Shown piece by piece: positions 1 to 8,795 of a stretch of DNA of 64,000 nt (position 1 is its first letter; each line of letters begins with the position of its first letter). The DNA lies in contig JAXHUM010000116.1 of NCBI GenBank assembly GCA_034189325.1, forward strand, positions 1-64,000, given 5' to 3'. The stretch comes from JAXHUM01 sp034189325 (lineage in GTDB: Bacteria > Desulfobacterota > DSM-4660 > Desulfatiglandales > Desulfatiglandaceae). The notes under the pieces are model-generated. The model searched no databases and was not told the DNA's origin. It saw nothing but the letters and a program-made list of their open reading frames with translations. The position numbers were made by a program, and so were the translations under genes.

Positions 1-860
1 AGGCCGTTGAACCAACTGATGAGCAAAAGTTCATCTCTTATGCCCAGTCTGATGGCATCTTCAATTACCACCTTGAGGCCGGATGCTATATGGTCAACAC
101 AGATTGCCCTGGCGCCCGCCTTGTAGAGCCTTCTCAACTGCACGCTTATGTCTGTCAGAGCCAGTGGGACTATGGCGACTCCGACAAGGTCGATGCCGGC
201 TGCTGCATAACTCTCCTTGACTCCTGAGGACTTATATAACCTCCGAGGAGGATTATCAAAAGCGATAATACCGACTTTGAAAGGTTTCCCAGGGTATTTC
301 TTGTCCCAAACGCCTCTTTTCAAGGCAGTGAAAATCTGCAATGTGGCTGTCACATCCGTTGGCGCGTTTGCCAGTAGATACTGTTTGTCTAGGTTCTCGG
401 CATAGTTTACAGGGTCCGCGAGCACGGCCCATTTGTTCAGGACCGGCACACGGTCCCTCGCACACTGTGCCGTAATGGCCGCAGCAGGAGAACTGCCGTC
501 CGTCTCTATCATATGGGAACCCCAGTCCCTCAACCTCCCATAGCTGATGATGGCCTTTTTGGGATTATACCCGCAATCCTCATATTTGTGGTCTATCGTG
601 AAGCGATGCTTGGTCCCGTCTGGTTCCGTGTACCTTATGCCACCCATCCTGTTGATATGTTTGAAATAAGAAATCTCACACTTGGCTCCAGGTAAATGCC
701 AGTTAGCGCCAGGGCCGCTCATTGTGAGAATACCGCCCATCTTAACCTTTACCACTTCAGGGACTTCTGATGCTCCGATAGCGTGACTCCAGATCAGCAG
801 AGTTATAGCCAAAATAGTCACTAGCACCACAACTGGTTCATTTTTCCATGCCTTCGTCAT
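1..860 (-). CDS. LivK-type ABC transporter substrate-binding protein (3' end cut by window edge)
   Basis: This is the N-terminal 286 codons of a periplasmic binding protein of the Peripla_BP_6/LivK kind; the rest lies beyond the left edge. The ATG at 860 is preceded by a strong GGAGGTATCAA ribosome site. The protein opens with a hydrophobic signal segment ending near IGASEVPE, then GGILTMSGPGANWHLPGAKCEI, YEDCGYNPKKA and the DGSSPAA motif, all shared with the two paralogues at 1273-2622 and 3378-4724. The family binds branched-chain amino acids or other small carboxylates and aromatics for a Liv-type ABC importer. No permease or ATPase gene is visible here, so the ligand is unknown. Family assignment is secure, substrate is not. 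Confidence 0.9.
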   Translation of the reverse strand, partial: MTKAWKNEPVVVLVTILAITLLIWSHAIGASEVPEVVKVKMGGILTMSGPGANWHLPGAKCEISYFKHINRMGGIRYTEPDGTKHRFTIDHKYEDCGYNPKKAIISYGRLRDWGSHMIETDGSSPAAAITAQCARDRVPVLNKWAVLADPVNYAENLDKQYLLANAPTDVTATLQIFTALKRGVWDKKYPGKPFKVGIIAFDNPPRRLYKSSGVKESYAAAGIDLVGVAIVPLALTDISVQLRRLYKAGARAICVDHIASGLKVVIEDAIRLGIRDELLLISWFNG

Positions 861-1272
861 TTGATACCTCCTCTATCCACCCGGTTTTGTTCATCAGATC
901 ATTTTGTCGGCCTCCTTCTTCTTTCAACTCACCTCCTTTCTGAGATTTTACATATCAAGAGAAACAGCGGTTTAGATGAACAATAATCAATGTGCTGGTT
1001 GAAACGGCAAATCGTACGGACGAATATGTTTGAAGTAAAAATAGAAGTCGGATCGGTGGAATCGTTTAGAATACTTTCACCGTGAAAACAGAACCAATGG
1101 ATAGCTTTGACGGCAGAATCTTGTCAGCAAACCAGGAGATATGAGTGCGATCAAGATTGGGAGAAAATGGACAGACAGCAACTTCTGAAAAGAGGACTCA
1201 ACCCGCACTGAACTCCCGAAAGCTAATACGATTGACCTGGGAAAAAGTGACCAGATAAGACGAGTCATACAC
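861..1272. other. Gene-free leader between two binding-protein genes
   Basis: I see no convincing gene in these 412 bases. The part next to 860 is the 5' leader of the left binding-protein gene and contains an anti-Shine-Dalgarno complement at 930-941. No obvious terminator follows the gene ending at 1273. A 63-codon antisense-free frame at 1077-1268 has no ribosome site or recognisable content. Confidence 0.5.
930..941 (-). promoter_or_regulatory. Extended anti-SD complement in leader
   Basis: On the minus strand these bases read AGAAAGGAGGTG, the exact complement of the 3' tail of 16S rRNA, about 70 bases upstream of the start at 860 and separate from that gene's own ribosome site. The same 12-mer stands before the other two binding-protein genes (2821-2832, 4799-4810) and a 10-base version before groES (59803-59812). 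It could start a leader ORF (a TTG follows five bases on) or act as a ribosome standby site. The role is inferred only. Confidence 0.4.
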
Positions 1273-2622
1273 CTAAGGCCACTGATAGTACTTGGTCAAT
1301 ACGATGTTTGGGTCATCAGAAGGGTTCCACCTCGGGTGATAGGGGTTGGGGCCCGGCGCCACAACAGGCCCCACTTGATGGTACAGTTTGTTCTTGGCAT
1401 CAAACTGGTACACATATGTATATATTTGGTAGAGTGGATACATGGGGTCCATTGAGAACTTGGGATGGAGCCCGGTGTCAATGATATCAAGATTGAACAG
1501 AGCCTCTCTTAATCTCTCCCCGGTAAAACCATTATAGCCATGTTTTTCCAGACAATTCTTAATGCCCTCCAGGCCTACCATGAGTGCATGTTGGACGCAA
1601 AGGGCATTGTCTACCTTTCCTTCCCAGAACTTTGGGTCATCTTTTAAGTAGAATTCGGCGCACGCCTTTGTTGCAGGGCTCACCTTGTCGGTATAGTATA
1701 CTGGAAGAAGCCACGTATTATAAACGCCGTCAAAGACTTCCGGGTCCGCCATCAGGTTATGATAACCGATGGCCCAACCCACTATCATAAGTTCATCTCT
1801 GATCCCTAGTCGGATAGCGTCCTCAATAGCCACTTTCAAACCTGAGGATATATGGTCAAGAATAATAGCCCTGGCCCCAGCCTTATAAAGCCTCATCAAC
1901 TGTATACTGAGGTCGGTAACCGCGATAGGAACAATGTCCACACCAACAAGGTCAATACCGGCCGCTGCATAACTTTCCTTGACACCCGGAGTCTTGTATA
2001 ATCTACGGGGAGGGTTATCAAAGGCGATGATCCCTACTTTAAAAGGTTCCCCAGGGTGTCTTTTCTCCCAAACACCTCTTTTCAGGGCGGTAAAAATGGA
2101 CAGGGAGAAAGTAACGTCGGTTGGGGCGTCGGAAAGGAGATATTGTTTGTCAAGATTGTCGCGGTAGTTTACGGGGTCTGCGAGCACAGACCATTTGTTC
2201 AATACCGGCAAACGATCCCTTGCGCACTGTGCATTCATCCCCGCAGCGGGACTGCTGCCGTCGGTCGTGATAAGCTGAGCTCCCCAATCTCTTAGTCTTC
2301 CGTAACTGATGATGGCCTTTTTAGGATTATAGACACAATCCTCATATTTGTGATCTATCATAAACCGGTGTTTCGAGCCGTCAGGTTCGGTATAGGGAAT
2401 GCCGCCATTCCTGTTGATGTGTTTGAAATAGGCGATCTCGCATTTGGCGCCGGGCAGGTGCCAGTTCGCTCCGGGTCCACTTAGGGTTAAAACTCCACCA
2501 ATCTTAATTTTGACAGTTTCAGGGACTTTGGGTGCTGCGTTGACCTGTTGGACACATAACAGAACCATAACAAAGATGGAAAAGGACATCAGCGCTGATA
2601 CGACTTTGGATACTCTCTTCAT
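1273..2622 (-). CDS. LivK-type ABC transporter substrate-binding protein, paralogue 2
   Basis: A 449-residue secreted binding protein. The ATG at 2622 follows a GGGGGGT ribosome site. Residues 1-30 form a signal peptide (KVVSALMSFSIFVMVLLC, cleavage probably after VNA). The mature part begins with VKIKIGGVLTLSGPGANWHL and carries YEDCVYNPKKAIISYGRLRDWG, DGSSPAAGMNAQCARD, AFDNPPRRLYK and the C-terminal PGPNPYHPRWNPSDDPNIVLTKYYQWP type ending (described in parts). By eye it matches the paralogues over its whole length. The length is normal for Peripla_BP_6 proteins of anaerobic aromatic- or acid-degrading bacteria. Substrate unknown. No transporter partner is adjacent. Confidence 0.93.
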   Translation of the reverse strand: MKRVSKVVSALMSFSIFVMVLLCVQQVNAAPKVPETVKIKIGGVLTLSGPGANWHLPGAKCEIAYFKHINRNGGIPYTEPDGSKHRFMIDHKYEDCVYNPKKAIISYGRLRDWGAQLITTDGSSPAAGMNAQCARDRLPVLNKWSVLADPVNYRDNLDKQYLLSDAPTDVTFSLSIFTALKRGVWEKRHPGEPFKVGIIAFDNPPRRLYKTPGVKESYAAAGIDLVGVDIVPIAVTDLSIQLMRLYKAGARAIILDHISSGLKVAIEDAIRLGIRDELMIVGWAIGYHNLMADPEVFDGVYNTWLLPVYYTDKVSPATKACAEFYLKDDPKFWEGKVDNALCVQHALMVGLEGIKNCLEKHGYNGFTGERLREALFNLDIIDTGLHPKFSMDPMYPLYQIYTYVYQFDAKNKLYHQVGPVVAPGPNPYHPRWNPSDDPNIVLTKYYQWP

Positions 2623-2820
2623 CTTATACCCCCCTCATGATGGCGTTTTAATGTAATGGGTCATTTCAATTTTTAAAGAGCCGTTTCCATTAATCGAAAT
2701 GCAGGATGAATGCAGAGCTTAGCCTCTAAAATTGGTTCATATTGGGTTAATCTATCCATGGCGGGACATCTCCCGGATTATGCAAGGGCTATCTGGTTTT
2801 TAGAAAGACCCGGTAATTGG

Positions 2821-2832
2821 CACCTCCTTTCT
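2821..2832 (-). promoter_or_regulatory. Extended anti-SD complement in leader
   Basis: The minus strand reads AGAAAGGAGGTG, identical to the sites at 930-941 and 4799-4810, but about 200 bases upstream of the start at 2622. It is not the ribosome site of that gene. Function inferred at most as leader ORF start or standby site. Confidence 0.35.
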
Positions 2833-3213
2833 CGTTATTGGGCCTCATATTAAAGGAATAGGATTTCCGATGGGAAATACCAATAATACCCGTCCCTATG
2901 GAGGACAGGGAACAGAGTTAAAGAGAAAGAAGCGTCCGAGAATTTGTGGTGGAGAATCTGTCTTAAGAAGGGGGTATGTCTGCCGCTGGAGCCAAGCAGG
3001 AATCGACAAATAGAGAGCTAAAATTTGGAGAGCAAATTATAAAAGGATGGGGTGTTTGGTGTCAAGGAAAAATCTCCCAGATTTATGGGCCATGCAGGGT
3101 GGAAAGCTTGTAGGCATTTTTCTTCGTGGAAAGGAGATTTATGTATGATGATATTCCAGGAAACGCCTCACGGAAGGAGAGAATCGTCATAGGTGCTGTT
3201 CCAAATTCACAGA

Positions 3214-3358
3214 AGTGTCCGAACAAAAGGAGTCTTTTTCGTCGATACCATTGTTGATCCCGCATTCAAATCTCCTAGGTATCGGAATACACAGTCGCGA
3301 TTCAAATTATTGGCTTACCTCGATCTCGACGAAGAATCCTGGTTTTTGTTCGGACACT
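3214..3358. repeat. 145-bp element with 15-bp perfect terminal inverted repeats
   Basis: AGTGTCCGAACAAAA at 3214-3228 is the exact reverse complement of 3344-3358. Inside both ends a second block, TTCGTCGA, also recurs in inverted orientation (near 3237 and 3328), so the similarity reaches about 30 bases. There is no coding content. This is the form of a miniature inverted-repeat element (MITE), although I cannot see a clear target-site duplication. It sits just downstream of the binding-protein gene at 3378-4724 and could also act as a large hairpin after it. Confidence 0.45.
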
Positions 3359-3377
3359 AAGACTTCCTTAATGTAGC

Positions 3378-4724
3378 CTAAGGCCACTGATAGAATTTGG
3401 TCAAAACCACTTTTGGGTCATCAGATGGGTTCCATCTCGGGTGAAACGGGTTGGGCCCCGGCGCTACTATCGGCCCTATTTGATTATACCATTTCTTTTT
3501 GGCATCAAGTTGGTACATGTATAGGTAAGATTGCATCACAGGAAAAATAGGATCAATTGCGAATTTGGGATGGAGCCCTGTATCCACGACCTTCAGGTTA
3601 AATAGGGTATCCCTCAGTCTCTCCCCGGTAAAACCGTTGTACCCATATTTTTCCAAGCAATTCTTGATTCCTGTCAGGCCCACCATGAGAGCGTGTTGGG
3701 CATTAAGGGCGTTATCCACCCTATATTCCCAGAAATCCCGATCCTCATTCAAGTAGAATTCAGCGCAAGCCTTTGTCGAGGGATTCACATTGTCGGTGTA
3801 GTAGCACGGAAGGACCCATGGGTTATACACGCCGTCGAAGATCTCCGGATCTGCCAACAGTTCACGGAGAGTATTAAACCAACCGACAATAAGCAGTTCA
3901 TCCCTGATCCCCATTCTGATAGCATTTTCGATAACTACTTTTGCACCAGAGGCTATATGATCAACACAAATAGCTCGAGCTCCCGCTTTATAGAGTCTCA
4001 TCAATTGAACACTGACATCTGTCACGGCGATAGGGACGATCGCGACGCCAACCAGTTCCAACCCTGCTTTGGCATAAGCTTCTTTTACGCCTTTTGCCTT
4101 ATAGAGTCTGCGTGGAGGATTATCAAACGCGATGACCCCGACCCTAAAGGGTTTGCCCGGATGTTTTTTATCCCAGACACCTCTTTTCAGCGCTGCAAAA
4201 ATCATCATTGTTGCGGTAACATCGGTTGGCGCGTCAGCCAGCAGATATTGGTTATCCAGATTCTCAGCATAGTTTACCGGATCTGCGAGAACGGCCCATT
4301 TGTTCACCACCGGCAGTTTATCCCTTGCACACTGCGCATTAATGGCCGCGGCCGGACTGCTGCCGTCGGTTGTGATGAGCTGGGCTCCCCAGTCCCTTAA
4401 TCTCCCGTAACTTATGACAGCCTTTTGCGGATTGTAGGAGCAATCCTCATACTTATGATCTATCATGAATCTGTGCTTGGTTCCATCAGGCTCAGTATAG
4501 GGAATCCCGCCTTTCTTATTGATATCCTTGAAGTAAGAGATTTCACATTTTGCTCCTGGCAGATGCCAGCTGGCGCCTGGCCCGCTCAAGGTCAGGACAC
4601 CACCGATCTTGATCTTTACGGTTTCCGGGACTTCCGATGCCGCATTCGCGTGAACACACCACAGGAGAGTCATCAACATAGAACTGAGCGCAAGAGTAAG
4701 TGCCGTTTTGCAAAGTTTTGCCAT
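3378..4724 (-). CDS. LivK-type ABC transporter substrate-binding protein, paralogue 3
   Basis: A 448-residue binding protein with a signal peptide (LALSSMLMTLLWCVHANA). The ATG at 4724 lies just after AAGGAGGTATGACAGG. Motifs are those of its neighbours: VKIKIGGVLTLSGPGASWHL, YEDCSYNPQKA, DGSSPAAAINAQCARDK, AFDNPPRRLYKAKG and a C-terminal PGPNPFHPRWNPSDDPK block. The three genes are tandem and colinear, pointing to gene duplication with diversification of the ligand. Each has its own leader of 75 bases or more, so they are probably separate transcription units. Family sure, ligand unknown. Confidence 0.93.
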   Translation of the reverse strand: MAKLCKTALTLALSSMLMTLLWCVHANAASEVPETVKIKIGGVLTLSGPGASWHLPGAKCEISYFKDINKKGGIPYTEPDGTKHRFMIDHKYEDCSYNPQKAVISYGRLRDWGAQLITTDGSSPAAAINAQCARDKLPVVNKWAVLADPVNYAENLDNQYLLADAPTDVTATMMIFAALKRGVWDKKHPGKPFRVGVIAFDNPPRRLYKAKGVKEAYAKAGLELVGVAIVPIAVTDVSVQLMRLYKAGARAICVDHIASGAKVVIENAIRMGIRDELLIVGWFNTLRELLADPEIFDGVYNPWVLPCYYTDNVNPSTKACAEFYLNEDRDFWEYRVDNALNAQHALMVGLTGIKNCLEKYGYNGFTGERLRDTLFNLKVVDTGLHPKFAIDPIFPVMQSYLYMYQLDAKKKWYNQIGPIVAPGPNPFHPRWNPSDDPKVVLTKFYQWP

Positions 4725-5660
4725 CCTGTCATACCTCCTTAAAATCTTGATTTTGATTTTTTTGAAAAGTTCTACAGAAGTCCCTTTGTCTTCTTTTCCA
4801 CCTCCTTTCTTTATAGGTATTCATCCGATACGCGTGAAAGGGAATACTTTCTTGTGTTTATTCCCAGACGCGCATCCCTACACTCCTGAAATCATCTCGT
4901 GTGCCATATTTCCGTAATGGAAAAAACAGTTATGGACTGGAGACGCTCAAAGGCATACTTGTCCGGGTGCGGTAATTATGCCATTCAACATAACGGAATC
5001 AACGCAGAGCCTTGGCATCATGATCCAAAAACGGCTAAGGTGCGAAGGCGTTTTTTTATGCAGAGATTACAAGTCCTATTTTAGATGGAGTCGCGTGCTT
5101 TCTCATATCCGTTGTTTGTGTGGGCATGTCTGCGGTTATTTCTTCGTGCCTCGATAATGAACGGCTATTCAGAACCGTGAGGCTCGATAAACCTTACAGG
5201 CGGATGGACGCTATTCAGAAAGCAACTTTATGCCACTTAGGCGATGCGACTGAAGTGTATCTCACAAAATTATCAAGATTCTGGCAAGGATTGATCATCA
5301 TTTATTTCTTTTGTTTTATGCAAACTAGATAATCATGTACGAACGGTGTGATGAGAATTTTCTTGAATTTTGTCGTTGGTAAAGGACTTATGAAGATTTG
5401 TTATCCTAAATTATGAAAAGGTTTTGAATGGATGTCAAGAAAAAAACACCGATTATGATGTTGGGATTCTCGCAATGCTACTATAGTCTATGGAGTCTCT
5501 TCTCATTTGTCTTGGTGCCATTTTCCTTGTTCTTTTGGTATGGAATGTCATACCCTGTATACCGTTCAAATGGCTGATGCGCGGTCAATCGTCTTGACAC
5601 CTATCACGTTTCAATCTATGTATCTTAGAAGTTCTTTAGAGAGAAAAGAGGATTACGTCA
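4725..5660. other. Gene-free divergent region between binding protein and selB
   Basis: No gene is supported in 936 bases. It holds the divergent promoter regions of the binding protein (minus) and selB (plus), the anti-SD complement at 4799-4810, and an 11-base direct repeat GCTATTCAGAA at 5164-5174 and 5210-5220. I looked for a selenocysteine tRNA and did not find one. Short frames at 4899-5084, 5120-5332 and 5507-5698 have no ribosome sites or family features. Confidence 0.5.
4799..4810 (-). promoter_or_regulatory. Extended anti-SD complement in leader
   Basis: The minus strand reads AGAAAGGAGGTG about 75 bases upstream of the start at 4724, which has its own GGAGG site. Directly behind it a GTG frame of nine codons runs to TAG. 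Same element as at 930-941 and 2821-2832. Confidence 0.4.
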
Positions 5661-7565
5661 ATGAAACAGGTTGTTCTCGGCACGGCCGGGCATATTGATC
5701 ATGGTAAGACATCTCTAATCAAGGCTCTTACGGGAATCAGTACGGACCGACTCAAAGAAGAAAAAGAAAGAGGCATAACAATTGAGCTTGGTTTTGCTCA
5801 TTTGAGCCTACCTAGTGGACAGAGACTAGGGATTGTCGATGTCCCGGGTCATGAGAAATTCGTTAAGAATATGGTAGCAGGTGCCACAGGTATCGACCTC
5901 GTGTCATTGGTCGTTGCTGCGGACGAAGGGGTCATGCCGCAGACGAGGGAACACCTCGAGATCTGCCAGGTTTTGGATGTGAAGTTCGGCCTGGTTATCT
6001 TGACCAAGATAGACATGGTGGATTCCGACTGGCTCGAATTGGTCAGGGAGGACCTGAACGAATACCTCTCAGACACATTCCTGGCGGGTGCTCCAGTCGT
6101 CGAGGTCTCAGCAATAACCGGTCAGGGAATCGATGATCTGGTCAAGGTCCTAGATAGACTTGTCCAGGAGATCCCTGAGAGGGGGAGGGGGCATATCTTC
6201 AGGCTCCCCGTTGATCGGGTCTTTACCATGAAGGGATTTGGGACCGTGGTGACGGGAACCAGCGTTTCCGGTCATATTGGCATTGCTGATGAAATCACAG
6301 TATATCCCCAGGGCTATTCGGCGCGAATCAGGGGTATTCAAATCCATGGGGAGGAGTCTAAGGCGGCGGATTCGGGATTGCGAACGGCGATCAACCTCCA
6401 AGGCGTTGAAAAGGCTGCCATACAGAGGGGGAATGTTATCGCAACGAAGGATTCCCTTCAACCTACGTACATGGTTGATACTATGCTATACTATCTTCCA
6501 AGTGCTGCTCGAAAGCTGAAGAACAGGGCAAAGGCGCGTTTTCATACTGGTACTTCGGAAATTATCTCTACTGTGGTGCTTCTGGACAGAGAAGAGCTTG
6601 CTCCAGGTGATAGCTGCTACGCCCAGATTCGCCTCGACGAACCCACCGCAGTGCTTAGAAACGACAGATATGTCCTCAGAAGTTATTCGCCCGTACGTAC
6701 GATTGGGGGCGGGGAGATTCTTAATGCCCTGCCGAACAAAAAAAAGCGTTTCTCCGACAGGGTCTTGGAAGAGATGAAAATACTCCACAGGGGAGAGCTA
6801 AGTGAAGTCATAGAGCTGTTTATCTCTCTAAGTCGCTTTAGCGGAATGGAACAGGCCTCCCTTCCTTTCCTCGTGAACATGGGCAAGAAACGTCTGGACG
6901 AGGAACTCCACTCTTTAAAAGCACAAAAGCGAATTGTTCAATACGGCAAGAACCCAAATATCCTTATTCATAGCGACTTTTATCAGCAGGCGGAAAATGA
7001 GATCAGCAATACCCTTTTGAATTATCACAAAGACAATCCTTTGAAGGTCGGGCTCCTCAAAGAGGAGCTTCGTTCGAGGACTGTCGGGGCCAAAAATCAA
7101 AAGCTTTTTGGGTGCCTGATAGAACGTCTTACTAAAGAGGGACGAATCGTCCAGGACAAAGAGGTTGTTCGGCTGAAAGATCATTCCGTTACTCTGAAGG
7201 AAGACCAACAACAGGCAAGGAGAAAGCTCGAAGAGATCTATCTGAAGGGAGGGCTCACGCCCCCCTATTTTTCTGAGGTAAATGAAAAGCTCTTGAAGGG
7301 AGTTGGTGCCGATATACTTGAAGTTATGGTCAAAGAAGGGGTCATTGTCAAGATCAAAGAGGACCTCTACTTTCACCATCGAGCGGTAAAGGATCTTGAG
7401 AAACGTTTGGTTGATTTTCTCAAGAAAAACGGAGAGATTACGACTCCCCAGATCAAAGATATGACAGGTGTTTCGAGAAAATACACGATTCCATTGATAG
7501 AGTACTTCGATAAGACCCAAGTAACGGTCCGGGTTGGCGATAGCAGGGTATTGAGGAATAGGTAG
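5661..7565 (+). CDS. selB: Selenocysteine-specific elongation factor SelB
   Basis: 634 residues, full length for bacterial SelB. The GTPase domain shows G1 GHIDHGKT (10-17), the ERGITIELGF switch, G3 DVPGHE (60-65) and G4 TKID (115-118). EF-Tu-like beta-barrel domains follow, and the last 250 or so residues are the winged-helix repeats that bind the SECIS hairpin. SelB carries Sec-tRNA to in-frame UGA codons, so the organism makes selenoproteins. The start ATG follows AGAGGATTACGTCA. No selA, selC or selD and no selenoprotein gene with in-frame TGA was found in the window, so selB stands alone here. Confidence 0.96.
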   Translation: MKQVVLGTAGHIDHGKTSLIKALTGISTDRLKEEKERGITIELGFAHLSLPSGQRLGIVDVPGHEKFVKNMVAGATGIDLVSLVVAADEGVMPQTREHLEICQVLDVKFGLVILTKIDMVDSDWLELVREDLNEYLSDTFLAGAPVVEVSAITGQGIDDLVKVLDRLVQEIPERGRGHIFRLPVDRVFTMKGFGTVVTGTSVSGHIGIADEITVYPQGYSARIRGIQIHGEESKAADSGLRTAINLQGVEKAAIQRGNVIATKDSLQPTYMVDTMLYYLPSAARKLKNRAKARFHTGTSEIISTVVLLDREELAPGDSCYAQIRLDEPTAVLRNDRYVLRSYSPVRTIGGGEILNALPNKKKRFSDRVLEEMKILHRGELSEVIELFISLSRFSGMEQASLPFLVNMGKKRLDEELHSLKAQKRIVQYGKNPNILIHSDFYQQAENEISNTLLNYHKDNPLKVGLLKEELRSRTVGAKNQKLFGCLIERLTKEGRIVQDKEVVRLKDHSVTLKEDQQQARRKLEEIYLKGGLTPPYFSEVNEKLLKGVGADILEVMVKEGVIVKIKEDLYFHHRAVKDLEKRLVDFLKKNGEITTPQIKDMTGVSRKYTIPLIEYFDKTQVTVRVGDSRVLRNR

Positions 7566-7829
7566 GCGGGTCGGGCCATGACAGTCATACCCTGAGAGAC
7601 CGGAATGAAAGCAAGACGTGATTTTCAGGGAGGGTCATTGATTTTGATGAAACCTTGTCTAGAGCTTTTTGATTTATGGGTGTGCCCTTGAACCACCCAT
7701 TTACCGAGTGACAAGTGGTTAGGGAGCAAATAGCCGATAACTATAAGTGTGAGATCTGGAGGCATGCCAGGCGACGCAACTTTTTTGTTCCCGTAGCTTT
7801 TGAGAAGTGACCTTAGGGAGCCTTATTTT

Positions 7830-8090
7830 ATGTCAGAACATTCTCACCAATTTGTGGAGAGTTACAGCGGCCTTGTGGGATTTGGGCTCGATAGAAAGAC
7901 CAATGAGAATACGCTCATATATTATCTTCAAAAGTTTTCTGATGACGATATCATGGGCCTTCTCAGAGAGAGGTTATCAGATTCCGAGATAGAGGATCTC
8001 TTTGGTCTTCTCAATCAACTAATGAAGCGACACATGAGCGAAGAGGAATACCATCTTTATTTTCTGAAAGAAGGGGATGGCTCAGGCTAG
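7830..8090 (+). CDS. Small acidic protein of unknown function
   Basis: 86 residues from the ATG at 7830, preceded by an AGGGAG ribosome site nine bases upstream. The frame is open from a TTG at 7800, but that start lacks a ribosome site. The protein is soluble and probably helical (SYSGLVGFGLDRKT, then FSDDDIMGLLRERLSDSEIEDLF, then HMSEEEYHLYFLKE in pieces). It resembles short proteins annotated only as cytoplasmic protein in related anaerobes, from memory. Its last four bases overlap the convergent macrodomain gene. Function unknown. Confidence 0.7.
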   Translation: MSEHSHQFVESYSGLVGFGLDRKTNENTLIYYLQKFSDDDIMGLLRERLSDSEIEDLFGLLNQLMKRHMSEEEYHLYFLKEGDGSG

Positions 8091-8635
8091 TCTCCAAAGA
8101 TATGGGCAAATGCCTCGTTGTAAACCTCTAAGACCCTCTGGCCAAAACATACGAAGACGACTTTGAGTACAGAATTGTCGGTTTCCAGGAACTTTTTCGT
8201 CTCGGTCAAAGCTATCTCAGTGGCACGCTCCAAGGGGAATCCATAGGCCCCTGTGCTGATAGAGGGGAAGGCGATGGTCTTTGCTCCCAATCTGAGAGCT
8301 TCTTGGAAGCAGCTTTGGTAACAACGGGCCAAGAGTTCTTCCTCGTCTTTATCTCCACCCCTCCAGATAGGTCCCACCGTATGAATGACCCATCTGGCAG
8401 GGAGGCGATAGCCCCTGCTGGTCCTTGCTTCCCCCGTGGGGCATCCTCCGATTGTTCGGGTCTCTTTCAGAAGCTCCGGTCCAGCCGCTCGATGTATGGC
8501 CCCGTCAACACCCCCGCCCCCCAGAAGAGAGGTATTGGCGGCATTGATAATGGCATCCACTTCCTGCTTGGTGATGTCCCCCTCTAAGATGTCTATTTTA
8601 CCGTCCAAGCTTTTGCCCCTTTCTTTTTTACCCAA
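8087..8635 (-). CDS. Macrodomain protein, O-acetyl-ADP-ribose deacetylase type
   Basis: 182 residues forming a single macrodomain of the MacroD/YmdB class. Visible ADP-ribose-binding motifs are GDIT (19-22), NAAN (31-34), the glycine loop GGGGVDGAIH (39-48) and the phosphate loop SISTGAYGFP near 125-134. Family members remove ADP-ribose from proteins or deacetylate O-acetyl-ADP-ribose. The gene is convergent with the small gene to its left (4-base overlap) and divergent from uvrA. The start ATG at 8635 is the first in frame. Family confident, in vivo substrate unknown. Confidence 0.92.
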   Translation of the reverse strand: MGKKERGKSLDGKIDILEGDITKQEVDAIINAANTSLLGGGGVDGAIHRAAGPELLKETRTIGGCPTGEARTSRGYRLPARWVIHTVGPIWRGGDKDEEELLARCYQSCFQEALRLGAKTIAFPSISTGAYGFPLERATEIALTETKKFLETDNSVLKVVFVCFGQRVLEVYNEAFAHIFGD

Positions 8636-8795
8636 TTACTGTTGCACCTGTCTATGCCAGTTGATATATTTAAAGGTTACGAAATGAATAAGATACGGAA
8701 CAAAAGAAATCCAAACATGTTTCTGGGACGAATGGGAACAAAAAAAGACCCTGTTTCAAAAACTTAGTACTGGAAAGCTAATGTGAGTCATACTA

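Larger units (their letters stand above)
2623..3377. other. Gene-free region with leader and repeat element
   Basis: No coding region is supported in these 755 bases. The right part holds the inverted-repeat element at 3214-3358, which ends 19 bases before the stop of the next gene. The left part is the probable promoter and leader region of the gene at 1273-2622, including the anti-SD complement at 2821-2832. A small hairpin (CCCGTCC/GGACAGGG) lies near 2890-2911. Confidence 0.5.

Noticed and set aside
3693..4400. 235-codon plus-strand frame
   Set aside because: Antisense shadow of the binding-protein gene at 3378-4724; composition and lack of a ribosome site show no coding signal.
4956..4976. 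Sigma-54-like site on the minus strand (TGGCAT-N5-CCGCA)
   Set aside because: GG/GC spacing fits but the -12 element is poor, and the leader would be about 240 bases.
5025..5060. Possible terminator AAAACG...CGTTTTTTT
   Set aside because: Only six A/T-rich pairs with a 14-base loop; too weak to call.
4725..5660. Selenocysteine tRNA near selB
   Set aside because: No 90-base cloverleaf with a TTCAA anticodon loop and T-loop could be found here or in 7566-7829.
6915..7520. 201-codon minus-strand frame
   Set aside because: Lies wholly inside selB on the opposite strand; no family features.
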